In this document: piece by piece, positions 25,720 through 34,749 of the stretch
Layout: each line of letters opens with the position of its first letter
Numbering within the stretch: the first letter of the stretch is position 1
Assembly (NCBI GenBank): GCA_016744575.1
Contig: JADGEC010000008.1
Location: forward strand, 1-53,044
Length of the DNA: 53,044 nucleotides
Origin: Sulfurimonadaceae bacterium
GTDB taxonomy: Bacteria; Campylobacterota; Campylobacteria; Campylobacterales; Sulfurimonadaceae
Direction of reading: 5' to 3'
Position numbers and translations under genes: made by a program
Notes under the pieces: model-generated
Told to the model about the DNA's origin: nothing
Database searches by the model: none
What the model saw: only the letters and a program-made list of their open reading frames with translations

Positions 25720-26577
25720 TTGAAACTTGAGTCTATCACTAAAGTCGGCATCATCCTAAGGCCCTCCACACCAGAACTGAAAAGTATGTTTTACCATGTG
25801 AAGTCAGTCTTCGCCGTACATGGTATTGATACTGTGATCGACAGTACGAGTGGGAGTATGATCGGTGTTCTTGGACAAGAGTTCGATATGCTTTGTCAAA
25901 ATTGTGACATCCTTGTCGCTATTGGTGGTGACGGGACACTTATCTCCACCGTACGACGCTCTTATAAATATCAGATGCCCGTGCTTGGCATCCATGCAGG
26001 TAAACTTGGGTTTCTCTCTGATATCTCATCGATGGAACTTGACGATTTTGTCCAGAAGCTTAAAAAGGGTGATTATCGCATCGATAAACGGGCTATGCTT
26101 CAAGCGACTATCAAGACGGCTAATGGTGAGAACCGTGTGATAGCTTTTAATGATATTGTCCTTACCCGACCGACCATCTCAAAGATGATCCACCTTGAGA
26201 CCTTTGTCGATGGTAGATCGTTCAATACGTATTATGGTGATGGTGTCATCATCGCTACACCGACAGGCTCGACTGCCTATAACCTCTCTTCGGGAGGTCC
26301 TGTCCTGTTTCCTCAGACACAGGTGTTCGTACTCACCCCGATCTCACCACATTCACTGACTCAGCGCCCCGTTGTCATGCCTGGCCACTTTCCTATCGAG
26401 GTCAAGACACCGGACAAAAGTGCACTGGCTATCATCGATGGACAGGATATATATGAATTTGGTGAGGGTGACAGTATAGAGATACACCTGGCAGCCGAAT
26501 CTGCCCATCTGATACATCGAAAGGATTTTAACTACTTTGAGGTCCTTAAGGAGAAGCTCAGCTGGGGCGAGGGATGA
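25720..26577 (+). CDS. nadK: NAD kinase
   Basis: A 285-residue cytoplasmic enzyme phosphorylating NAD to NADP. Signature AIGGDGTLIS, NDIVLTRP, DGVIIATPTGSTAYNLSSGGP and the late SPHSLTQRPVV are all present. The start is TTG, with AAGG 7 nt upstream; no ATG/GTG fits before the first conserved strand. It overlaps recN by 4 nt (ATGA). nadK-recN adjacency next to aspS is the arrangement known in Campylobacter. Confidence 0.95.
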   Translation: MKLESITKVGIILRPSTPELKSMFYHVKSVFAVHGIDTVIDSTSGSMIGVLGQEFDMLCQNCDILVAIGGDGTLISTVRRSYKYQMPVLGIHAGKLGFLSDISSMELDDFVQKLKKGDYRIDKRAMLQATIKTANGENRVIAFNDIVLTRPTISKMIHLETFVDGRSFNTYYGDGVIIATPTGSTAYNLSSGGPVLFPQTQVFVLTPISPHSLTQRPVVMPGHFPIEVKTPDKSALAIIDGQDIYEFGEGDSIEIHLAAESAHLIHRKDFNYFEVLKEKLSWGEG

Positions 26578-28112
26578 TCGAGCGTTTCTATATGCGTGCC
26601 TGCCTCTCTTTTGATGAGGTCGAGCTAGACCTTGAACCGGGTCTTATCGTCTTCTCCGGTCCCAGTGGAAGTGGAAAATCACTCTTGATGCGTTCTATCC
26701 TTGGCTCTGTCGGATTTGATGACCCCCTGGCGGAGATAGGTGAGTCCACACTTACCTGGAGACTTGATGAGGAGTTGACAGGTCTTGTGAACGAAGAGCG
26801 TAATACCTTCAAACAGGTAAAGCGTGAGAACGTACGCTATTTCATCAACAACCAAAGTGTCTCCAAACGTGCACTGCGTAATATCTCAAAACAGTACCTG
26901 CGTCATCTGAGTCTGAAAGATTACAGTGATTTTGAGCAGGAGAGTCTGCTTGGTCTGTTTGATGCGCAGATAGCACTTGAGAAGCCTGAACATCTTACGA
27001 CGATCCATGACTATAAGGTCGAGTTCTCGACCTATAATCGAGCACGACACGAGATGGTCGAACTTGAACGTGAGGAGAAACGTATCTTCGACCTAAGAGA
27101 GTTTGCCGCGTTTGAAGTGGAGAAGATCGATAAGATCTCTCCGGAGCCAAATGAGTATGAGCGTCTTGTCGAGATAAAAAAAGCCCTCTCTATGAAAGAT
27201 AAAGCAGATGAGAAGATCACACTCGCAGAATCCATCTTTGAACAGGAGTACCTTGTCTCTGAAGCACTGCAAAGCATGGACATGGATAGTTCTTTTTTTG
27301 ATGATGTGATGAACGAATTGCGTGTTCAGTTTGATAGTGCAAGGCGCTCTTTCGAAGAGATCGAGGATGTCAATATTGAAGAGGTCCTCGATAGACTCGA
27401 ACAACTTTCTGATCTTGAACGTCGTTATGGAAGTATTGAAAAGGCTCTGCATTATAGAGATCAAAAGGCGGCTGAGCTTGAGAAGTATGATAACTTCGAT
27501 GCCAGAAAAAGTGCGTTACAAAAAGAGATAGACAGCCGTTATGCTACGCTTATCAAACTTGTCACTACCCTCTCATTAAATCGCAGTGAGGTCTTATACG
27601 ATGTCAATGAGATACTCAACGGTTACCTTAGACAGCTCTATCTTAAAGGGGCAGAGTTGAGTCTCTCCCGAGGAGATTTTGGGCCTTTTGGTCAAGATAG
27701 TGTCGAACTTGAACTGCAGGGAACATCTTTGAAAAGTGTTAGTGCGGGCGAGTTCAACAGACTTCGTCTGGCACTGCTTGCAACGAAGACACAGACTATG
27801 AAGTCTCAAGGTGGTGTGTTGATGCTAGATGAGATCGATGCCAACCTCAGTGGAGAAGAGTCGATGAGTGTCGCTCGAGTGTTGTGTCAGCTCAGTGCTT
27901 ATTTCCAGGTCTTCGTAGTCTCTCATCAACCCCAACTTACCGCTATGGGACAGCAGCATTTTCTTGTGACGAAAGAGAAAGTCAGTCGTGCCATCCTCCT
28001 TGGTAAAGAGGAACGGATCGATGAGATAGCCCGCATGGTAAGTGGTGATACTGTCACAGCTGAGGCAAGAGAGTTGGCAAAAGAGCTGTTAGAGAGTGCT
28101 CGATGTGCCTAG
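26574..28112 (+). CDS. recN: DNA repair protein RecN
   Basis: A 512-residue SMC-like ATPase for double-strand-break repair. Walker A GPSGSGKS (29-36) near the N-terminus, a central coiled coil (about 140-330) and a C-terminal half with VSAGEFNRLRLALLAT (ABC signature equivalent), LMLDEIDANLSG (Walker B) and the switch VVSHQPQL. Somewhat shorter than the E. coli protein, as usual in Campylobacterota. Translationally coupled to nadK; the next gene overlaps its end by 10 nt. Confidence 0.94.
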   Translation: MIERFYMRACLSFDEVELDLEPGLIVFSGPSGSGKSLLMRSILGSVGFDDPLAEIGESTLTWRLDEELTGLVNEERNTFKQVKRENVRYFINNQSVSKRALRNISKQYLRHLSLKDYSDFEQESLLGLFDAQIALEKPEHLTTIHDYKVEFSTYNRARHEMVELEREEKRIFDLREFAAFEVEKIDKISPEPNEYERLVEIKKALSMKDKADEKITLAESIFEQEYLVSEALQSMDMDSSFFDDVMNELRVQFDSARRSFEEIEDVNIEEVLDRLEQLSDLERRYGSIEKALHYRDQKAAELEKYDNFDARKSALQKEIDSRYATLIKLVTTLSLNRSEVLYDVNEILNGYLRQLYLKGAELSLSRGDFGPFGQDSVELELQGTSLKSVSAGEFNRLRLALLATKTQTMKSQGGVLMLDEIDANLSGEESMSVARVLCQLSAYFQVFVVSHQPQLTAMGQQHFLVTKEKVSRAILLGKEERIDEIARMVSGDTVTAEARELAKELLESARCA

Positions 28113-28309
28113 TCATAGCAGTGATACTCGCTATATTTGCCTTTAATGTTATGATGGCTGGAAATATTCCAGTAGGTCTGATGGCATTAGCGGGCTCTCT
28201 TTTTTTTATCTTTTTGATGATACGAAACATCCGTCATGTTCGTAGACTAAGAGATGAGAAAGATCGACACCGGACAGATGACCATGAAGAGATAGAGAGA
28301 CAGGGATAA
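28103..28309 (+). CDS. Small membrane protein
   Basis: A 68-residue protein with two hydrophobic segments (CLVIAVILAIFAFNVMMA and NIPVGLMALAGSLFFIFLMI) and a very basic, then acidic tail (RRLRDEKDRHRTDDHEEIE). It overlaps recN by 10 nt and ends 5 nt before tatD, so it is part of the nadK-recN-tatD operon. No family recognised. It could be a regulator or a structural inner-membrane protein. Confidence 0.65.
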   Translation: MCLVIAVILAIFAFNVMMAGNIPVGLMALAGSLFFIFLMIRNIRHVRRLRDEKDRHRTDDHEEIERQG

Positions 28310-28314
28310 GAGAT

Positions 28315-29091
28315 ATGATAATAGACACACACATACACCTTGATGATGAACGCTATAGAGAGGACCTGGATGCTTTATTGGAGCGGGCAGAAGAGGGTGG
28401 TGTAGAACGTTTTATCATCCCCGGGGCTGATCCTGATACATTGGATCGTGCTGTCGAGCTCTCAGAAGCATATCCACATATCTATTTTGCAGTAGGCGTA
28501 CATCCCTACGATATGGACAAGTATGAGAGTCTTGATTTTGATGCCTATCTCTCCCATCCCAAGTGTGTCGCAGTTGGTGAGTGTGGTCTGGATTACTACC
28601 GTCTTGAAGGTAGTGATGAGGAGAAGGCAAGTGAGAAAGCTAGACAAAAAGAGCTGTTCAGGGCTCAAGTCAGAATGGCCAAGAAGCATCACCTACCGTT
28701 GATCATCCATATTCGTGATGCCAGTAGGGACTCCAAGGCCATCTTACTCGAAGAGGGTGCAGAGCAGGTCGGTGGTGTATTACACTGTTATAACGCTGAT
28801 GATGAACTGCTCTCTCTGGCTGAACAGGGCTTCTATTTTGGCATCGGTGGCGTATTGACATTCAAGAACGCTCGCAAACTTGTCGACGTACTGCCAAAAA
28901 TACCCTTGGAGAAGCTTCTTATTGAGACTGATGGTCCCTATCTTACCCCGCAGCCTTTTAGGGGAAAGAGGAATGAACCCCTCTATACGACCCTGGTATC
29001 TGATAAGATGGCTGAACTACTGGAGAAGAGTCGAGAGCAGATGGATACATTGACTACAGAAAATGCAAAATTATTATTTAATATTTCATAA
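28315..29091 (+). CDS. tatD: TatD-family metal-dependent hydrolase
   Basis: A 258-residue TIM-barrel hydrolase, cytoplasmic, with 3'-5' exonuclease or D-aminoacyl-tRNA deacylase roles in studied relatives. Metal ligands visible: DTHIH (His6, His8), VGECGLDYY, PLIIHIRDA, GVLHCYN and LLIETDGPYLTP. AGGGA precedes the ATG. Last gene of the nadK operon; a separate promoter for mltD follows. Confidence 0.94.
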   Translation: MIIDTHIHLDDERYREDLDALLERAEEGGVERFIIPGADPDTLDRAVELSEAYPHIYFAVGVHPYDMDKYESLDFDAYLSHPKCVAVGECGLDYYRLEGSDEEKASEKARQKELFRAQVRMAKKHHLPLIIHIRDASRDSKAILLEEGAEQVGGVLHCYNADDELLSLAEQGFYFGIGGVLTFKNARKLVDVLPKIPLEKLLIETDGPYLTPQPFRGKRNEPLYTTLVSDKMAELLEKSREQMDTLTTENAKLLFNIS

Positions 29092-29176
29092 TATGCTCTG
29101 ATCCCTTTACTTCTTTTAGCAAAATAATGGTAATATCCGCATTCTAAATTTTATGACAGCTTTAGAACGAACACGT

Positions 29177-29182
29177 TATAAT
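29177..29182 (+). promoter_or_regulatory. -10 element of the mltD-mrdA envelope operon
   Basis: TATAAT (context CACGTTATAATAAATAAA), 34 nt before ATG 29216. The ten following genes overlap or nearly touch, so this is the likely main promoter for all of them. Confidence 0.5.
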
Positions 29183-29215
29183 AAATAAATATTAACTTTA
29201 AATAACAGGATGAGC

Positions 29216-30436
29216 ATGAAAAAGATCTATATATTCATATCGTTTTTTCCAGCCTTACTGTTTGGCGCACTCACATTCGATACAAGTCATGAGCGTGAGG
29301 TGTCAGTACTAAAGTCTTTTGATATCGATGCTAGCTTTCTTAAAGACCCTGTCTTGACAGATCTGAAAAAGCGAAAGCGTACCCATAACCACTACCACTC
29401 CTTCTTTAGAGCTATGGACAATGGTTATATGTTCATTCCCAAGATCACCCGGATATTGTCTAAGGCAGATATCCCCGAAGAGTTTCTTTTTCTGGCGATG
29501 GCTGAATCAAACTTCTCGGCAAAAGCACTTTCAAACAGGAGTGCAGCCGGTCTCTGGCAGTTTATGCCTGAGACAGGAAAACGGTATGGTCTGAAGATCG
29601 ATGACTATGTGGATGAGCGCCGAGACCTTGTGAAGTCGACTGAAGCGGCAGTCAAGCACCTTACATACCTTCATGATAAGTTTGGAAGATGGTACCTTGC
29701 TGCACTGGCCTATAACTGTGGTGAGGGACGGATGAACCAGGCTATCAAACGTGCTGGGACAAAAGACCTTAATACATTACTTGATCCCAAAAAACAGTAT
29801 CTTCCACCAGAAAGCCGTCTTTATATACGTAAGATCATTGTCAAGGCATTGATCGGAAATGATGAGGCCTATCTGGAAAAAAGTGAGTTTGACCATCTCT
29901 TGAACCGTGCTAATGCCTACCCACTTGCAACAGTGAAATTACCAAAAGGTGAGCGACTTTCCCGCCTAGCTGGTATCTTGCAGATGCCTTATCAAGATCT
30001 GAAAAAACTCAACCATCAACTTGAGTATGATTTTGTCCCGCCTTATGCCAAACGATATGATCTCTATATCCCTTCGATCAAACTTGCTAAGTTCAAGAGT
30101 GACTATAGACCTGCTGACCTTCAGAAACTCTATCTTGTGCATACTGTCAAAAGTGGGGATAATCTCATAAGACTAGGTAAGAAGTATAGTATCTCTTATA
30201 AAGCTATCAAAGACTTCAACAATGTAAGAGGCAGTGTCTTACGTTTGAAGCAGAAGCTCATCATCCCAGTACAAAAACCATCAATGGACAGTGACACGGA
30301 ATATATTGTCAAGAAAGGTGATACACTCATCGCGATCGCAAGACAGTTTCGCGTCAAGGTCGAAAAACTTAAACAGATCAATCATCTGAAATCCGACAGG
30401 ATCTATATCGGTAAAGCACTGACTGTATATGATTAA
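29216..30436 (+). CDS. mltD: Membrane-bound lytic transglycosylase with LysM repeats (MltD type)
   Basis: A 406-residue exported enzyme. ATG 29216 is preferred over ATG 29210 because AGG then lies 6 nt upstream. Signal peptide MKKIYIFISFFPALLFGA. The SLT goose-lysozyme-like domain (about 75-215) has the catalytic Glu in AMAESNFS and the motifs SAAGLWQFMPETGKRYGL and AYNCGEG. It is followed by a degenerate LysM (KLPKGERLSRLAGIL) and two clear ones (VKSGDNLIRLGKKYSIS, VKKGDTLIAIARQF), which bind peptidoglycan. It cleaves glycan strands to 1,6-anhydromuropeptides in the periplasm. Overlaps rlpA by 8 nt. Confidence 0.93.
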   Translation: MKKIYIFISFFPALLFGALTFDTSHEREVSVLKSFDIDASFLKDPVLTDLKKRKRTHNHYHSFFRAMDNGYMFIPKITRILSKADIPEEFLFLAMAESNFSAKALSNRSAAGLWQFMPETGKRYGLKIDDYVDERRDLVKSTEAAVKHLTYLHDKFGRWYLAALAYNCGEGRMNQAIKRAGTKDLNTLLDPKKQYLPPESRLYIRKIIVKALIGNDEAYLEKSEFDHLLNRANAYPLATVKLPKGERLSRLAGILQMPYQDLKKLNHQLEYDFVPPYAKRYDLYIPSIKLAKFKSDYRPADLQKLYLVHTVKSGDNLIRLGKKYSISYKAIKDFNNVRGSVLRLKQKLIIPVQKPSMDSDTEYIVKKGDTLIAIARQFRVKVEKLKQINHLKSDRIYIGKALTVYD

Positions 30437-31199
30437 GACCTTTTCGATCTTTGCTGTACTCTTGCTGTTCGCAGGGTGCAGCACACGTACTGGCCGTTCT
30501 ACTTACACTCTGCCACCCACACAAAAGAAACCGGTCAAGACCTATAACCAAGCGACTATGCGACCTTATACAGTCCACGGAAAACGTTACTACCCTAGTG
30601 TAGTACGCAGTGGTGAGAAGTTTCATGGGAATGCGAGTTGGTATGGACCGAACTTTCACGGTAAGCTTACATCCAATGGGGAGACCTATGATATGTATGC
30701 TATGACGGCGGCACATAAGACCCTGCCAATGAACACTATCGTGAAAGTCAATAACCGTGATAATGGTAAAAGTACGGTCGTACGGATCAACGACCGTGGA
30801 CCATTTATTGAGACCCGTATCATCGATCTCTCTAAGACTGCTGCATCAAAAATAGATATGCTCTCATCCGGGACTGCTTTAGTCGAGCTTGAGATCCTGG
30901 GTTTTGAACGTGACGGTTCAACCACGATCTCAGATGTCAATACGTTGAAAAAAGGTCCTGTTGAGAAGGTCATCACATCTTATGCGATCCAGATCGGCTC
31001 GTTCTCACAAATAGAAGGTGCTATCTCCACGCAGGAGAGACATAATGGTAGAGATGGCTATAATACGATTATAAAAGATACAGAAGATAGTAGTGGCCGT
31101 TACTTTAGAGTCTGGATAACTGGCTTTAAAAGTGATGATGAGGCAAGAGACTATATAAGTAGCGAAGACCTCGACCATGCGTATATTGTAAGGGAATGA
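30429..31199 (+). CDS. rlpA: RlpA-like septal lytic transglycosylase, lipoprotein
   Basis: A 256-residue lipoprotein (lipobox FAGC, Cys17). Residues about 60-155 are the double-psi beta-barrel domain (GNASWYGPNFHGKLTSNGE, MTAAHKTLPMNTIVKV, VVRINDRGPF, IDLSKTAA) with the catalytic Asp region, and residues about 180-255 are a SPOR domain (SYAIQIGSFSQIEGA, RVWITGFKSDDEA) that targets denuded glycans at the division septum. Coupled to mltD upstream and hisB downstream. In Campylobacterota mltD and rlpA are regular neighbours. Confidence 0.94.
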   Translation: MIKTFSIFAVLLLFAGCSTRTGRSTYTLPPTQKKPVKTYNQATMRPYTVHGKRYYPSVVRSGEKFHGNASWYGPNFHGKLTSNGETYDMYAMTAAHKTLPMNTIVKVNNRDNGKSTVVRINDRGPFIETRIIDLSKTAASKIDMLSSGTALVELEILGFERDGSTTISDVNTLKKGPVEKVITSYAIQIGSFSQIEGAISTQERHNGRDGYNTIIKDTEDSSGRYFRVWITGFKSDDEARDYISSEDLDHAYIVRE

Positions 31200-31201
31200 T
31201 G

Positions 31202-31774
31202 ATGATAGAACTTCAACGAAACACCAAAGAGACACAGATAAGTGTCAGACTTGACCGTGATGGTACCGGTATAAGCAACATAGATACCGGAGTCGGTTTT
31301 TTTGATCATATGCTTGAGAGTTTTTCTAAACACTCGCAGATCGACCTTGATGTGGTCTGTAAAGGCGACACTCATATCGATGATCACCATAGTGTCGAGG
31401 ATGTAGGCATCGTCATAGGACAAGCTTTGAGTAAGGCTATGTACCCGATAGAGATGGTCGAGCGCTTTGGAAGTGCTGTGATCGTGATGGATGAAGCATC
31501 GGTCCGCTGCGATATGGACCTGAGTAACCGACCTTTTTTACTTTTTGATGTCCCACTCGAAGGTAAGGTCGGTACCTTTGATGTGGAGTTAGCGGAAGAG
31601 TTCTTTCGTGCAGTCGTCTTTAACGCTGGTATCACAGCCCACATCGTAATGGAGCGTGGAAAGAACAAACACCATATCATCGAAGCAGCGTTCAAGTCGA
31701 TGGCTGTGGCACTACGCCGTGCCTTGACTCGTAATGAGAAGAGTGCCGTACCAAGTACGAAGGGTGTACTATGA
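31202..31774 (+). CDS. hisB: Imidazoleglycerol-phosphate dehydratase
   Basis: A 190-residue single-function enzyme of histidine biosynthesis (step to imidazole-acetol phosphate). Manganese-binding motifs FFDHMLESFSKH, DDHHSVEDVGI and NKHHIIEAAFKSMA are present. Three ATG codons stand in a row (31196, 31199, 31202); the third has AGGGA at the best distance. There is no fused phosphatase domain, unlike E. coli hisB. It lies in an envelope operon away from other his genes, overlapping kdsC by 4 nt. Confidence 0.96.
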   Translation: MIELQRNTKETQISVRLDRDGTGISNIDTGVGFFDHMLESFSKHSQIDLDVVCKGDTHIDDHHSVEDVGIVIGQALSKAMYPIEMVERFGSAVIVMDEASVRCDMDLSNRPFLLFDVPLEGKVGTFDVELAEEFFRAVVFNAGITAHIVMERGKNKHHIIEAAFKSMAVALRRALTRNEKSAVPSTKGVL

Positions 31775-32265
31775 CCAAGCTGATCGTCTTGGACGTTGAC
31801 GGCTGTCTGACAGATGGTAAGATCACCTATTATGAAGATGGGAACGAGAGCAAGTCTTTTAATGTCAAAGATGGTCTTGCTATCCGAACTTGGATACGTA
31901 TGGGTAATGAAGTAGCTATCATGACTGGTAGAAGATCGGCTATTGTCCAACGTCGTGCCAAAGAGCTTGGGATAGAGCATCTATATCAGGGTGTAAGTGA
32001 TAAAGCCAAATTGATCAGAGAGCTTTCAGAGCAGCTTGGGATCGGACTTCAAGATATTGCTGCGATCGGTGATGATCTTAATGACTATGGTATGTTACAG
32101 ATCGCTGGCAGATCATTCGTACCAAATGATGCCTCCCGTTTTGTGAAAGAGGTCGCTACGACTATCTTGGAGTGTGAAGGTGGTCGTGGTGCTGTACGAG
32201 AGATGATCGAGATGATCGTCCATGAAGATGGAAAGGAAGAAGCCTTTTTGGCATTTTGGCGATGA
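31771..32265 (+). CDS. kdsC: 3-deoxy-D-manno-octulosonate 8-phosphate phosphatase
   Basis: A 164-residue capless HAD phosphatase making free KDO for lipid A inner core. Motif I LDVDGCLTDG (Asp8, Asp10), the KdsC-typical FNVKDGLAIR, motif II AIMTGRRS, Lys in SDKAKLIRE and motif IV AIGDDLNDYGML. It forms tetramers in studied relatives. It overlaps hisB (ATGA) and lptC by 4 nt each; its place before lptC-lptA fits LPS assembly. Confidence 0.95.
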   Translation: MTKLIVLDVDGCLTDGKITYYEDGNESKSFNVKDGLAIRTWIRMGNEVAIMTGRRSAIVQRRAKELGIEHLYQGVSDKAKLIRELSEQLGIGLQDIAAIGDDLNDYGMLQIAGRSFVPNDASRFVKEVATTILECEGGRGAVREMIEMIVHEDGKEEAFLAFWR

Positions 32266-32786
32266 CAGTCAACTCGTTCTTCCTGGTACTTCTGAGCGGT
32301 CTGCTCGGGATCTATTTTTTCTTCTCCCCTATGGATATTCAGGAGAAAGAGCAAAAAGAGGTGCCTATGCTGGACCTTGAGAGATTTACAGTCTATGAAC
32401 TTGATACCACGGGCCTGCAGAGTGTCATGATGGGGTCAGAGGGAAAACGTTTTAGCAATCGTTATGAAGTACTCGATATAAACTATACGGACAGCAGTCA
32501 CGAATTCGTCCAGACCATGAGATCGGATTTTGCACGTTATCAGAGTGAGAAAGTCTTTCTTGAAGGCAATGTACGTTATAAACGCGCCGATGGTATGATG
32601 TTCTTGAGTGATGACGCTAAATATGACCACAAACGTTCTATTGCAACGACAAGAGGACCCTTCACTATCGTAGATAAAAGTGACTGGCTTGTCGGTAAGA
32701 AGCTCTATTATAACAGTGTGAAAGAGCGAGCTAAAGGTGATGAAATCAGAGGCTCCTACACATTGCTTAAGATAAAGGAAAAATGA
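32262..32786 (+). CDS. lptC: LPS export protein LptC
   Basis: A 174-residue bitopic inner-membrane protein. ATG 32262 (overlap ATGA with kdsC) is preferred to a TTG six bases earlier. One N-terminal anchor (SFFLVLLSGLLGIYFFFSP), then a beta-jellyroll of OstA/LptC type (FTVYELDTTGLQSVMMGSEGK, VFLEGNVRYKRADGMMFLSDDA). It hands LPS from LptBFG to LptA in the periplasm. Immediately followed by lptA with a 4-nt overlap. Confidence 0.88.
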   Translation: MTVNSFFLVLLSGLLGIYFFFSPMDIQEKEQKEVPMLDLERFTVYELDTTGLQSVMMGSEGKRFSNRYEVLDINYTDSSHEFVQTMRSDFARYQSEKVFLEGNVRYKRADGMMFLSDDAKYDHKRSIATTRGPFTIVDKSDWLVGKKLYYNSVKERAKGDEIRGSYTLLKIKEK

Positions 32787-33262
32787 TGTTGCGCTACCTT
32801 CTACCGATGCTGATCTTCTCTGTGACGCTTTTGAACGCAGGTAAACTTACCATAGAGGCAGATAAGTTCACTGCTGATGAGAAAAAGGGTGTCACTATCT
32901 TTATTGGGCATGTCATGGCGAAGATGGATAGTGATGAGATCAATGCATCTAAGATCATGATCTATACTGATAAAGAACACAACCCAAAGAAGATCATAGC
33001 CACGGGTGATGTCTCGTTCATCATAGCAACGGAGACTGGTGACACTTACGCAGGCAGGGCACAAAAAGCAGTCCTTAGACCGATCGAGAAGGACTACCAC
33101 TTCTTTACCGATGTGCATCTTAAACAATTAAACCAATATAAAGAGATCAATGGAGATGAAGTGCGTGTGAACACCCTCAAGGGGACTGCTCTAGCAAAAG
33201 GGGCGAACAAGAGACCGGTCATCATGGTCTTTGATATCGCTGACAAAAACGAGACAAGATGA
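32783..33262 (+). CDS. lptA: LPS transport periplasmic protein LptA
   Basis: A 159-residue periplasmic protein with a signal peptide (LRYLLPMLIFSVTLLNAG) and the OstA beta-jellyroll (LTIEADKFTADEKKGVTIFIG, ASKIMIYTD, KKIIATGDVSFI, GRAQKAVL). It bridges LptC and LptD for LPS transit. Two ATG codons in tandem (32783, 32786); the second has AAAGGA at a slightly better distance. Overlaps engB by 4 nt. Confidence 0.9.
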   Translation: MMLRYLLPMLIFSVTLLNAGKLTIEADKFTADEKKGVTIFIGHVMAKMDSDEINASKIMIYTDKEHNPKKIIATGDVSFIIATETGDTYAGRAQKAVLRPIEKDYHFFTDVHLKQLNQYKEINGDEVRVNTLKGTALAKGANKRPVIMVFDIADKNETR

Positions 33263-33879
33263 TAGAGATAATCGATGCTTCATTTATGATCTCTGCACCG
33301 GATGTCAATGCCGCGCCAGAGAACGACCTACAAAACGAAGTCGTCTTCATGGCACGTTCAAACACAGGTAAAAGCTCTCTGTTAAACGCATTGACAAACC
33401 GAAAAGGCCTGGCAAAAGTCTCATCCACACCGGGTAAGACACGGCTAATAAACTATTTTGACACCGTTTTTATTGACCGCGAAAGTACAGAGCGCGCCAA
33501 CATAACAGTTGTAGACCTTCCCGGTTTCGGTTATGCCAAAGTCTCTAAATCACTTAAGACAGAGTGGGAGAAGAAGCTTACTACTTTCATAGCTAAGCGT
33601 AAGCAGATCAAGCTCTTCGTCCATCTGATCGATGCTCGTCATCCAGGACTTGAGATCGACTGTTCGGTGGCTGAGTATCTCGAGCAGATCTGTACCCCAG
33701 ATCAGGTGATATTGAATGTCTATACTAAGATGGATAAGCTCAATCAGAAGGAACTAGGTGCGCTTAGAAGGATCACACCGCCTGATTCCATCATGGTCTC
33801 TAACACAAAAAGACGTGGTATTGATAAACTGGTAAAGCGTATATACGACATCGTTGCTGGAGATGTTGATGCCGATTGA
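33259..33879 (+). CDS. engB: Ribosome biogenesis GTPase EngB (YsxC/YihA)
   Basis: A 206-residue TRAFAC GTPase needed for 50S subunit assembly. G1 ARSNTGKSSLLNAL, G2 Thr in SSTPGKTRLIN, G3 DLPGFGYAKV, G4 TKMD and G5-like VSNTKRRG are present. Overlaps lptA by 4 nt and is overlapped by the next gene. The lptA-engB neighbourhood is typical of Campylobacterota. Confidence 0.95.
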   Translation: MIEIIDASFMISAPDVNAAPENDLQNEVVFMARSNTGKSSLLNALTNRKGLAKVSSTPGKTRLINYFDTVFIDRESTERANITVVDLPGFGYAKVSKSLKTEWEKKLTTFIAKRKQIKLFVHLIDARHPGLEIDCSVAEYLEQICTPDQVILNVYTKMDKLNQKELGALRRITPPDSIMVSNTKRRGIDKLVKRIYDIVAGDVDAD

Positions 33880-34339
33880 GTATCGAAAAGCGACCTTGGA
33901 TGATATAGCTTCGATGCAAGCACTTGTCAGACCAGAGGTCGACTCTGGTGTGATCTTGATGCGAAGTGATAACGAGATAGCGACAAATATCCGTTCTTAT
34001 CTTCTGGCATCTTCAGAGAAGAGTGTCGTCGGTTTTCTCGCTCTGCATGTGCATACCCCAGATCTCGCAGAAGTACGCTCATTGATCATAGACAGCACTT
34101 TTCGTGCCCTTGGCATCGGTAGAGAATTGGTACTGCGCAGTCTTGATGAAGCACGCTCACTGGGTCTAAGTGAGGTGTTATCGCTGACCTATCAGCAAGG
34201 TTTTTTTGAGAAAATGGGATTTGAAGAGATCCCGAAAGAGTCCCTTCCAGAACATAAGATCTGGGCTGATTGTATTAAATGTAAACACTTCCCCGTATGC
34301 AACGAAGTCTCACTTATCAAAAAACTTTCCTTGGTCTGA
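33869..34339 (+). CDS. argA: N-acetylglutamate synthase, GNAT type
   Basis: A 156-residue acetyltransferase. ATG 33869 (MPIEYRKATLDD) is chosen over ATG 33854 because GGAG lies 6 nt upstream and the GNAT fold begins here. Acetyl-CoA binding loop ALGIGRELVLRSLDEARSLG; ArgA-like features RPEVDSGVILMRSDNEIATNIRSY, HTPDLAEVRSLIID, LTYQQGFFEKMGFEEI and the C-terminal zinc-like WADCIKCKHFPVCNE. This short ArgA type carries out the first step of arginine synthesis. It overlaps engB by 11 nt and the next gene by 43 nt. Confidence 0.85.
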   Translation: MPIEYRKATLDDIASMQALVRPEVDSGVILMRSDNEIATNIRSYLLASSEKSVVGFLALHVHTPDLAEVRSLIIDSTFRALGIGRELVLRSLDEARSLGLSEVLSLTYQQGFFEKMGFEEIPKESLPEHKIWADCIKCKHFPVCNEVSLIKKLSLV

Positions 34340-34749
34340 TATATTTCACGGCATTTGCCATGTATATCAGTCTGAGTAGCATCTATCTGCTATTGCCACC
34401 TATGTTAGGACTACTCTTTTATCATTATGTCCATGCGACAGAACGTAAACAGACCCGTGTAGTCATACTCATAGCCTTTATGCTTTTATTATTTGAGGCA
34501 GAGAAGGGTTTCACTCTTTTTAGTACACTGATCTACTTTTTTATCTTTTATCAGTTTCTGATCCCAATGATCCATCAGTATGTCTATTGTCGACGCTGCC
34601 GTGATCTTATTTACATCGTACTGGCATACTTTGGGTTTTGGCTCTTCTCACTAGTGATAAGCCAGGTCTTCTGGATGCCGCTTCCTTCTCTGGACTGGCA
34701 TGTCTTTTACTATATCATCATCGAGTTCCTCATTGTGAGTCTGTTATGA
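34297..34749 (+). CDS. Polytopic membrane protein upstream of PBP2 (MreD-like position)
   Basis: A 150-residue, very hydrophobic protein with about five membrane segments (FLGLIYFTAFAMYISLSSIY, LPPMLGLLFYHYV, VVILIAFMLLLF, FSTLIYFFIFYQFLIPMI, LIYIVLAYFGFWLFSLVI, HVFYYIIIEFLIVSLL). It overlaps argA by 43 nt and mrdA by 4 nt (ATGA). Location directly before PBP2 and topology recall MreD of the elongasome, but sequence similarity is not visible to me, so the role is inferred from context. Confidence 0.7.
   Translation: MQRSLTYQKTFLGLIYFTAFAMYISLSSIYLLLPPMLGLLFYHYVHATERKQTRVVILIAFMLLLFEAEKGFTLFSTLIYFFIFYQFLIPMIHQYVYCRRCRDLIYIVLAYFGFWLFSLVISQVFWMPLPSLDWHVFYYIIIEFLIVSLL

Noticed and set aside
31384-31980. 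198-codon minus-strand frame across hisB and kdsC
   Set aside because: Antisense shadow of two well-supported genes, with Ser/Thr-rich low-information translation.
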